This document shows positions 1 to 5,379 of a stretch of 5,379 bases of DNA, piece by piece. A program made the translations under genes and the position numbers. This DNA is from Candidatus Acidiferrum typicum (lineage in GTDB: Bacteria > Acidobacteriota > Terriglobia > Acidiferrales > UBA7541): assembly GCA_002478115.1 (NCBI GenBank), contig DLMH01000153.1:1-5379 (forward strand), written 5' to 3'. How positions within the stretch are numbered: the first letter of the stretch is position 1; each line of letters opens with the position of its first letter. Under the pieces are notes generated by a model. It had not been told where the DNA came from. It saw nothing but the letters and a program-made list of their open reading frames with translations, and ran no database searches.

Positions 1-2154
1 GTGGCGGAAACCAGGGAATTTGTACAGTTCGAGGCAAGCCATCTGTCGCGCGAAGACTACGCGCACCTCGATATCCGGCGAACCGTCACTACTCTCGCCT
101 ACATGCCCCTGCTGGTCGGTGAAATTCTGTTCGGCACAATCGAGTTGACCAGTTACGAAGAGGCACTTCCGGAGGAGATGCGCGAAGCGCTGCAGCAAAT
201 CGCCCAATTGGCAGCCCCGGCCCTGGCTGCCTCCTTATCCTACGAAAGCGAGCGCAACACCAGCCTTCATTCCATAAGCCGCGTCACCCAGATGTATGAC
301 CTGGAAAAAGTTTTCAACTCCACCCTGGAGATGGACGAGTTGCTCGGTACCATCGCCAAGAAATTCCAGGAAGTGATGAGCGTCCAGGGTATCAATTTGT
401 GGATGGTGAACAACGACGCTCTCGAGTTGGTGAGTTCGGAAGGGTTCGACCCCACCGTCACCATCGGTCAAGTGCAGAAACCCGGCGAAGGCATTGCAGG
501 AGATATTTCCGACAACGGCGACCCCGTGCTGATCGACGACCCTGCCGACGAGCGCCTGCAGAAGCGCAACGCCGGGCATGAAGATGGGGCGGTATTCTCC
601 CTGGTTGCGGCCGCTCTCATGGAGCATGAGAACCTGGTGGGCGTGGTCGAGGCCGTCAATCGCCTGGACGGCGAGCCTTTCGACGAAGATGACCAGTTCC
701 TTCTGACCAACATCTGCGAAACGGCCAGCAATGCTCTGCACAATGCCAGCCTTTTGCAGTCGGAGCGCAAGGTCGAGATCCTGCAAACTCTGGTTCAGGT
801 GAGCGGTGAGATTACCTCCACGCTCAACCTGGATCGCGTGCTGCAATCGGTGGTGAATCACACCCAGGCCATTGTTCCCTTTGAACGTGCTGCGATCGCC
901 CTGGAACAGCGCGGCGCGCTGCATCTTAAAGCCATCTCGGGCATGACGCAGATCAATCCCGCCGATCCAGCCGTTTCCGGTTTGAAAGAAATGCTGGAGT
1001 GGGCGTCGATTTCCACTGAAGAGACCAACGTTACCCAGCATGGCGATCAGATTGATGATCCGCGCCCGGAAACCCAGGCGAAGTTTGCCAGCTATTTCTC
1101 GGCGACTGGAATGCGCGGTTTCTATGCGCTTCCGCTCATCGACGATCAGGGGCGCCTGGGCATTCTGTCCTTTGAGAGCAGCGATCCCGATTTCCTCACC
1201 GTGGCTCATTTCGAGATTATTAAGGTGCTGGCCGGTCAAGCCACGGTCGCCCTCCGCAATGCTTCGCTCTACCGGGAAGTCCCCTTCATCAATCTTCTGG
1301 AGCCCTTGCTGCAAAGGAAAAAACGCTTCCTGGCCATGGAAAAACGTCGACGCTGGTCGATGATCGCGCTGACCATCGCTGTGGGACTCTTCCTGGTTTT
1401 TTGCCCGCTACCGATGCGTGTTTCCGGCGACGCAAGAGTAGCTTCGGCTCGTACCGCGCAAGTGCAGCCTGGGGTCGATGGTGTGGTGAAGAATGTGTAC
1501 ATCCGCGAGGGTGAACGTGTAAGGCAGGGCGCGGTACTTGCTGAACTGGAAGATTGGAACTACCGTGCCGACTTGGCTGCCGCGGAGGCCAAGTACAGCG
1601 AAGCAATGGAAACGATGAATCGTGCTCTCGCACAGAACGATGGAACCCTAGCGGGAACCGAACGGGTGAAGGTCGATTACTTCAGGGCGGAGCTGGCACG
1701 CGGTCGCGAGCGATTGGATCGAACCACCATACGAGCTCCGTTTGATGGGGTTGTCAGCACGCCACAAGTACAGAACTCTGTGGGGCGGCGTCTGATGCAT
1801 GGCGACACTTTTGCGGAGATTATTGAAACTTCTGATGTCACCGTTGACGTCGCCGTTCCTGAGGACGAATCCACGCTGCTCCGGAGCGGCGAGCCCGCAT
1901 CCATAAAACTTGAAAGCTTTCCCCTGCGTACCTTCCGCGGCGATGTAACGGTCATCAGTCCGGAAAGCCAGGTGGAGTCTGATCGCCGGACCTTTATCGC
2001 CCGCGTAAACGTATCCAATCCGGACGGCGCGATCCGTCCTGGTATGCAGGGACAAGGCAAGGTGTTCGTGGGCTGGCATCCTGCAGGCTACGTGTTGTTC
2101 CGTGGCTCCGCCATGTGGGTGTGGGGCAAGTTATGGTCGTGGTTCGGCTGGTAG
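1..2154 (+). CDS. GAF-domain / HlyD-like periplasmic adaptor fusion protein, probably 5'-truncated by the window
   Basis: The protein appears to join a cytosolic sensory region to a periplasmic membrane-fusion adaptor. Residue numbers count from the GTG at base 1. Residues about 1-85 look like only the C-terminal half of a first GAF domain. A second GAF covers about 100-255, with the typical PGEGIAGDI stretch at 161-169 and a GVVEAVN core strand at 214-220. A third covers about 260-425. A basic stretch (439-451, RKKRF and EKRRR) precedes one transmembrane helix at about 453-471, which fits an N-in orientation. The adaptor follows. Its two lipoyl-like half motifs are at 488-515 and 576-607 (TIRAPFDGVV), separated by a short helical hairpin at 520-573, with a beta-barrel at about 614-690. 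The C-terminal tail (691-717) is rich in Trp. GAF domains bind small ligands or mediate dimerisation; the ligand here cannot be read from sequence. Because the protein starts mid-domain, the true start is probably upstream and the GTG is likely an internal Val codon. The gene leads the visible operon, 28 bp ahead of the next gene. The domain calls are strong; the function is inference. Confidence 0.9.
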   Translation: MAETREFVQFEASHLSREDYAHLDIRRTVTTLAYMPLLVGEILFGTIELTSYEEALPEEMREALQQIAQLAAPALAASLSYESERNTSLHSISRVTQMYDLEKVFNSTLEMDELLGTIAKKFQEVMSVQGINLWMVNNDALELVSSEGFDPTVTIGQVQKPGEGIAGDISDNGDPVLIDDPADERLQKRNAGHEDGAVFSLVAAALMEHENLVGVVEAVNRLDGEPFDEDDQFLLTNICETASNALHNASLLQSERKVEILQTLVQVSGEITSTLNLDRVLQSVVNHTQAIVPFERAAIALEQRGALHLKAISGMTQINPADPAVSGLKEMLEWASISTEETNVTQHGDQIDDPRPETQAKFASYFSATGMRGFYALPLIDDQGRLGILSFESSDPDFLTVAHFEIIKVLAGQATVALRNASLYREVPFINLLEPLLQRKKRFLAMEKRRRWSMIALTIAVGLFLVFCPLPMRVSGDARVASARTAQVQPGVDGVVKNVYIREGERVRQGAVLAELEDWNYRADLAAAEAKYSEAMETMNRALAQNDGTLAGTERVKVDYFRAELARGRERLDRTTIRAPFDGVVSTPQVQNSVGRRLMHGDTFAEIIETSDVTVDVAVPEDESTLLRSGEPASIKLESFPLRTFRGDVTVISPESQVESDRRTFIARVNVSNPDGAIRPGMQGQGKVFVGWHPAGYVLFRGSAMWVWGKLWSWFGW

Positions 2155-2171
2155 CAAGAAAACGCGTTCCT

Positions 2172-2176
2172 GGGAG
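2172..2176 (+). promoter_or_regulatory. Ribosome binding site of the lipoprotein adaptor gene
   Basis: GGGAG lies 6 nt before the ATG at 2183, inside the 28-bp gap after the upstream stop codon. This spacing supports the ATG at 2183 as the start, and so does the lipoprotein signal peptide that begins directly from it. No promoter-like sequence is evident in the short gap, so the gene is probably cotranscribed with its upstream neighbour. Confidence 0.7.
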
Positions 2177-2182
2177 TGAGTT

Positions 2183-3094
2183 ATGCGGAAGTCTTCAGCT
2201 TGCGTTTGGGCGCTATTTGCGATGTTTGGACTAACGGGTTTGCTATGTGGGTGCAGTTCCACCCCCATCCCTGCGGGAGCAGCCGAACCCATCCCTTCAA
2301 AGGCCGTTGCCGACACAACCACTCAGACGCAACCGGGGCCGCCAGACTACATCGCTTCTGGACCAATCGTTGTGGAAAATCAAGTCGATCTGGCTGCCCA
2401 GCGCGATGGAGTGGTGGTGCAGGTCTTCGTCGAGACCGGCACAGCCGTAAGAAAGGGACAGCTTCTCGCCCAGCTTGATGACCGCCAGCTTTCGGCCGAT
2501 AAGGATGCTGCCGCCGCCAAGGCCCGCAGCACAGAAGCGGACCTCAAGAACTGGGAGGCAAGTGCACGAGTGGCGCAAGCGCAGCGCGACCGGGCCGAAC
2601 AATTGTGGGCCGCAAACATTATCGCCAAATCCGAGGAAGAGAAGGCGAGGTACCAATACGATGCAACCGAGTTTGAGGTAGAGCGCCAACGAGAGGACTT
2701 GAGAGTTTCGCAAGAGGCGCTTCGGTCTCTGGAGCTTGAACTGGAAAAAACTAGAATCACCGCCCCATTTGATAGCGTCGTTGCTCGGCGTTATGTTCGA
2801 GCCGCGCAAGAGGTAGCAAAGAATGATCGCCTATTTTGGGTTTCGGCCGTCGCGCCGTTGCGGGTGAAATTTGCCCTTCCAGAAGCTTACCTGGGCCGTG
2901 TCCGCAAGGGCACGGAACTCATCGTGGTGACCTCTGCAACTCCTGGCGAATCCCACCCAGCCCGAGTCGTGTTGGTGAGTCCGGTCGTTGATCCCTCGAG
3001 CGATACTATTGATGTCACAGCCGAACTGCAGGGACCATCTCCCAATCTGCGTCCGGGAATGACCGCCAACATCCGCCTCCGGAACCCGCGATGA
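2183..3094 (+). CDS. Periplasmic adaptor lipoprotein, HlyD/AcrA (RND membrane-fusion) type
   Basis: This 303-residue protein is a membrane-fusion adaptor, the class that bridges an inner-membrane transporter to an outer-membrane channel. The N-terminus is a lipoprotein signal peptide: basic MRK, a hydrophobic stretch at about 8-21, and a lipobox L-C-G with Cys24 (codon at 2252) as the predicted lipidated residue. The residue after it is Ser, not the Asp that retains E. coli lipoproteins in the inner membrane. A Pro/Thr-rich linker runs to about 58. The first half of the lipoyl-like domain is at about 68-98 (DGVVVQVFVETGTAVRKG). A long charged helical hairpin follows at about 102-188, and the second lipoyl half (TRITAPFDSVVARR) is at 190-203. 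The beta-barrel region at about 225-300 ends with LRPGMTANIRL, a typical adaptor strand. It is shorter than the usual 350-400 residues and seems to lack most of a C-terminal membrane-proximal domain. It differs from the adaptor halves of both neighbours, which resemble each other more. Its stop overlaps the next start, suggesting translational coupling. Substrate and partner pump are unknown. Confidence 0.92.
   Translation: MRKSSACVWALFAMFGLTGLLCGCSSTPIPAGAAEPIPSKAVADTTTQTQPGPPDYIASGPIVVENQVDLAAQRDGVVVQVFVETGTAVRKGQLLAQLDDRQLSADKDAAAAKARSTEADLKNWEASARVAQAQRDRAEQLWAANIIAKSEEEKARYQYDATEFEVERQREDLRVSQEALRSLELELEKTRITAPFDSVVARRYVRAAQEVAKNDRLFWVSAVAPLRVKFALPEAYLGRVRKGTELIVVTSATPGESHPARVVLVSPVVDPSSDTIDVTAELQGPSPNLRPGMTANIRLRNPR
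3091..3094 (+). other. ATGA stop/start overlap (translational coupling)
   Basis: The TGA stop of the lipoprotein adaptor gene (3092-3094) overlaps the ATG of the M50-HlyD gene (3091-3093). Only a weak GGAA (3081-3084) precedes the ATG, so reinitiation by ribosomes finishing the upstream gene is a likely way of making the third protein in proportion to the second. The coupling is inferred from the layout. Confidence 0.75.
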
Positions 3095-5238
3095 ATCTTG
3101 CCGAAGTCCTTAACGTCGCTCTTCCCGAGTTGCCGGCGCGCAGGATCGGTAAAACATTTCCCCGCCTCCATCCCAAGATAATCGCTCGCGAGCAGATTGA
3201 GGGCGGAGTTCCAACCATCGTCGCGATGGTTTCCGGCGGCAGTTATATTCTGCGGTTCACTCCGGAGCAGTGGCAACTAGCCCAGTTGTTTGATGGAGTC
3301 CGGTCCTACCGCGATATCGCCGAGATTCTCCAACATCAGACCGGCATGGAACTCGGTGAGGAACAGGTGCGTGAGTTTGCCGAGTCGCTTCAGGAAGCCG
3401 ATGTCTGGTATAAGACATCCCTGGAAAAAAATGTCACCGCCACCGAAAAACTAGCGGAGCAGCGTCAGCGGCGCAAGAACAAGAAAAAGATAGACCTGTC
3501 CTTCATGAGTCTTTCGGCATGGGACCCCGATGACTATCTCACGAAGCTGCACGAGGCCCTGTGCTTTATTTACACCCCATGGTTCGCGTTTCTGACATTA
3601 GGAATGTTTGCGATCATGGTACTTATTTTCGTGAGCGGCTTGAACGAAATTTGGCGCGATACGATGCAGTACTACACCTTCACCAATAAGGGAGCGGCGG
3701 ATCTGGCTGAATTCTGGCTCTTGTTCTGCGGGCTGGGGTTCTTCCATGAGTCCGCGCATGGACTGACCTGCAAGCATTACGGCGGCGGAGTTCATCAGAT
3801 GGGATTCATGCTTATCTACCTGTCGCCTGCTTTCTGCGTCGATGTTAGCGAAGTGTACGTGTACGGTGGTAAGTGGCAGCGCGTGGTAACCATCCTTGCG
3901 GGAATTTGGGTCGAGCTCATGTTCTGCTCCGTGGCCAGTATCATCTGGTGGGGAACTCCCGCGGGCAGCATCGTACACGACTTCGCCTACAAGGTCATGA
4001 TGATCACAGGCGTGGCTGTGGTTCTCATGAATTTGAACCCACTCATCAAGCTGGATGGTTATTATCTCTTTGGCGAATTGGTCGGTGTACCGGCGATGAA
4101 GGAGAGTTCAACTGAATTTCTCTCGAGCTGGGTGAGACGCAATTTGTTCCAGTTGCCGGTGGAAGTTCCCCACCTGCGTCCAATGCGACGCTGGTTGTTC
4201 GTGGGTTATGCCGTATTCTCCGGCTTGTACAGCTATGCTCTTCTGTATACGGTAGTGCGTTTCTCCTATAACGTCTTCTCTCGCTTCAGCCCGGACTGGG
4301 CATTCGTACCCGCACTCGCTCTGGCATTCCTGATTTTCCGGTCGCGACTGCGCTCAACAGTGAGATTCGTGAAAGATTTCTACCTGGACAAGCGACAGAG
4401 TCTGTTCGCGTGGTGGACAGCATCCCGCAAAGCCCTAGTCGGCGCAGTAGTCCTGTTGGCGCTATTCGCGCCAGTTTGGCGCGAAACTGTTAGCGGCCGG
4501 TTTGTTCTTGAACCGCAACAGCGCGCAAGTATACGCGCCGCCGTGCCCGGGCAGATCGCAGAGGTTCTGGCCGACGAAGGCACACCGGTCGCAGCCGGTG
4601 CTCCGCTGCTCCGTCTACTCAATGTGGGACTCGAAGCCGAGGCCGACGACGCAAGAGTAAGGCTCCGCGGGGCGGAAGCCGAAGCCCGCGAAGCACAAAT
4701 GAATTACGCGAACCTCGGGACCGCACGAGCTGAGCGAGCGTCCCAGGTCGGACGTTCCCGGTCTGTTTTCGAGCAGGTTGCGGCCCTCCAGGTAGCAAGT
4801 CCAATTTCCGGCATCGTGGCGACAGCAAGACTCCGGGACCGAGTGGGTTCATTCGTTCGGGCGGGAGATGTCTTGGCCGACGTCGACGACGCCTCGACTC
4901 TCAAGGCGCGAATCTTCATCCCTGAGTTCCAGGTGCAGCGCATTAGGCCCGGTTCTCCAGCTTCCTTAAAGTTAGAGTCTTTGTTTGGATCTATGCGAGG
5001 AAAAGTGAGCTCCATTGCGCCCGCTTCCTCGGAGATTGCTCCCGGTCTTTCACAGGAGGAGAAATACAAAGGCATTTCTCCCCCGAGCTATTACGTGGCA
5101 ACGGTTTTGGTTTCCAATCCTGGCGGGATGATGCGGTCCGGAATGTCGGGCGACGCTAAGATCCGCGTCGCGCGGCAGAGCATAGCCGGGGTGGTATGGA
5201 GGAACGTTCGCGAATTTGTCCAGCGCAAGTTTTGGTGA
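3091..5238 (+). CDS. PqqD-like / M50 site-2-type metallopeptidase / HlyD-like adaptor fusion protein
   Basis: This 715-residue inner-membrane protein has three parts. Residues about 38-110 resemble a PqqD-like winged-helix domain, including RFTPEQWQLAQLFDG (55-69) and a following SYRDIAEIL helix; in RiPP pathways such domains bind leader peptides. A very basic linker (125-133, RQRRKNKKK) leads to the polytopic core at about 155-465. The core carries the zinc motif HESAH (219-223, codons 3745-3759) and the second motif N314-x-N-P...L-D322-G (codons 4030-4059). Both match M50 intramembrane metallopeptidases, so the protease is predicted to be active. Clear hydrophobic segments lie at about 158-182, 205-218, 264-288, 301-315, 368-388, 402-416 and 447-462; an odd number of crossings would place the C-terminus in the periplasm. 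The adaptor follows, with lipoyl-like halves at about 478-510 and 567-600, a short hairpin at 514-560, and a barrel from 605 with a loop insertion at about 645-666. The tail (701-715) matches that of the first protein in the window. M50-HlyD proteins are usually annotated as site-2 protease family or COG1994-like. What it cleaves or exports is unknown. Confidence 0.93.
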   Translation: MNLAEVLNVALPELPARRIGKTFPRLHPKIIAREQIEGGVPTIVAMVSGGSYILRFTPEQWQLAQLFDGVRSYRDIAEILQHQTGMELGEEQVREFAESLQEADVWYKTSLEKNVTATEKLAEQRQRRKNKKKIDLSFMSLSAWDPDDYLTKLHEALCFIYTPWFAFLTLGMFAIMVLIFVSGLNEIWRDTMQYYTFTNKGAADLAEFWLLFCGLGFFHESAHGLTCKHYGGGVHQMGFMLIYLSPAFCVDVSEVYVYGGKWQRVVTILAGIWVELMFCSVASIIWWGTPAGSIVHDFAYKVMMITGVAVVLMNLNPLIKLDGYYLFGELVGVPAMKESSTEFLSSWVRRNLFQLPVEVPHLRPMRRWLFVGYAVFSGLYSYALLYTVVRFSYNVFSRFSPDWAFVPALALAFLIFRSRLRSTVRFVKDFYLDKRQSLFAWWTASRKALVGAVVLLALFAPVWRETVSGRFVLEPQQRASIRAAVPGQIAEVLADEGTPVAAGAPLLRLLNVGLEAEADDARVRLRGAEAEAREAQMNYANLGTARAERASQVGRSRSVFEQVAALQVASPISGIVATARLRDRVGSFVRAGDVLADVDDASTLKARIFIPEFQVQRIRPGSPASLKLESLFGSMRGKVSSIAPASSEIAPGLSQEEKYKGISPPSYYVATVLVSNPGGMMRSGMSGDAKIRVARQSIAGVVWRNVREFVQRKFW

Positions 5239-5379
5239 GTGCCTATGTCTAGGAAAGAGGGATCGCTTGTGACGATCCCTCTGGGTAGCTCAATCAAGCC
5301 CTTTCGACCACTCCCCCGAGCAGCGACCGGGCCGGGCGAGTTAAAACCCTAGATCTTCTTGCCGAGGTCTACTCTCTTG
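5239..5379. other. Non-coding tail after the operon
   Basis: I find no convincing gene on either strand in these 141 bases. The only clear structure is the inverted repeat at 5256-5282. The last 31 bases could hold the end of a convergent gene on the minus strand, but too little is present to call it. Confidence 0.6.
5256..5282 (+). terminator. Perfect 10-bp inverted repeat, possible transcription terminator
   Basis: AGAGGGATCG (5256-5265) and its exact reverse complement CGATCCCTCT (5273-5282) flank a 7-nt loop. The hairpin starts 18 bases after the stop codon of the M50-HlyD gene, where an operon terminator is expected. It has no T-run after it on the + strand (GGGTAGCTC follows) and only a weak T-containing stretch on the minus side. 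It is therefore not a textbook intrinsic terminator. It could act as a non-canonical terminator, an mRNA 3'-end stabiliser or a dispersed palindromic repeat. The stem is certain; the role is not. Confidence 0.45.

Noticed and set aside
235..1314. Long open frame of 359 codons on the minus strand, opposite the GAF region.
   Set aside because: It lies wholly antisense to a gene with clear GAF domains, its translation shows no recognisable domain, and it is rich in His/Gln/Gly in the way expected from the complement of a GC-biased coding frame. I treat it as a shadow.
1428..1440. The 13-mer CGACGCAAGAGTA also occurs at 4647-4659, suggesting a repeat.
   Set aside because: The two copies lie at different places in the adaptor folds and share only a D-A-R-V peptide; a single short match of this kind is expected by chance or from codon preference.
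1648..2079. Minus-strand open frames opposite the adaptor half of the first gene.
   Set aside because: They overlap a well-supported HlyD-like coding region and carry no recognisable motif or convincing ribosome binding site.
2155..2182. Possible internal promoter or terminator between the first and second genes.
   Set aside because: The 28-bp gap holds a ribosome binding site but no hairpin or recognisable -35/-10 pair; cotranscription is the simpler reading.
2297..2809. Minus-strand open frame of 170 codons opposite the lipoprotein adaptor.
   Set aside because: It is antisense to the helical hairpin and lipoyl regions of a clear adaptor gene, and its translation resembles no family I know.
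1..5379. CRISPR arrays, tRNA or rRNA genes, insertion sequences.
   Set aside because: I saw no regularly spaced repeats, no tRNA-like cloverleaf and no transposase motifs; almost all of the window is occupied by three coding regions.

Overview
The window holds one compact, one-directional gene cluster on the + strand. It contains three membrane-fusion (HlyD/AcrA-type) adaptor proteins in a row, each anchored to the envelope in a different way, followed by a short non-coding tail. The base composition (moderately GC-rich by eye), a lipoprotein signal peptide and periplasmic adaptor domains indicate a Gram-negative (diderm) bacterium. The style of the proteins (GAF-HlyD and PqqD-M50-HlyD fusions) reminds me of Acidobacteriota or Planctomycetota. 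That taxonomic guess is inference from memory of the families, and the sequence does not prove it.

Layout. Bases 1-2154 carry the 3' part of a gene for a protein with cytosolic GAF domains, one transmembrane helix and a periplasmic HlyD-like adaptor. Its 5' end is probably cut by the window, because it opens in the middle of a GAF domain. After 28 bp with a good ribosome binding site, 2183-3094 encodes a small adaptor lipoprotein of the RND/AcrA type. Its stop codon overlaps the start of the third gene in an ATGA. The third gene, 3091-5238, encodes an N-terminal PqqD-like domain, a polytopic M50 (site-2 protease type) zinc metallopeptidase core with intact HExxH and LDG motifs, and a C-terminal HlyD-like adaptor. 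The last 141 bp (5239-5379) contain a perfect 10-bp inverted repeat just after the operon. It may be a terminator or a boundary element, although it lacks a T-tract.

How they may work together. The adaptor halves of proteins 1 and 3 are clearly related to each other. They share a barrel motif, a GM-rich strand and an unusual aromatic/basic C-terminal tail that aligns without gaps. Protein 2 belongs to a different adaptor branch and is probably held in the outer or inner membrane by lipid. The likeliest reading is a secretion, efflux or envelope-maturation machine in which two inner-membrane adaptors, one coupled to a cytosolic GAF sensor module and one to an intramembrane protease with a peptide-binding-like domain, assemble with a lipoprotein adaptor. 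No ATPase, RND pump, outer-membrane channel or substrate gene is visible here, so the energy source and cargo are unknown.
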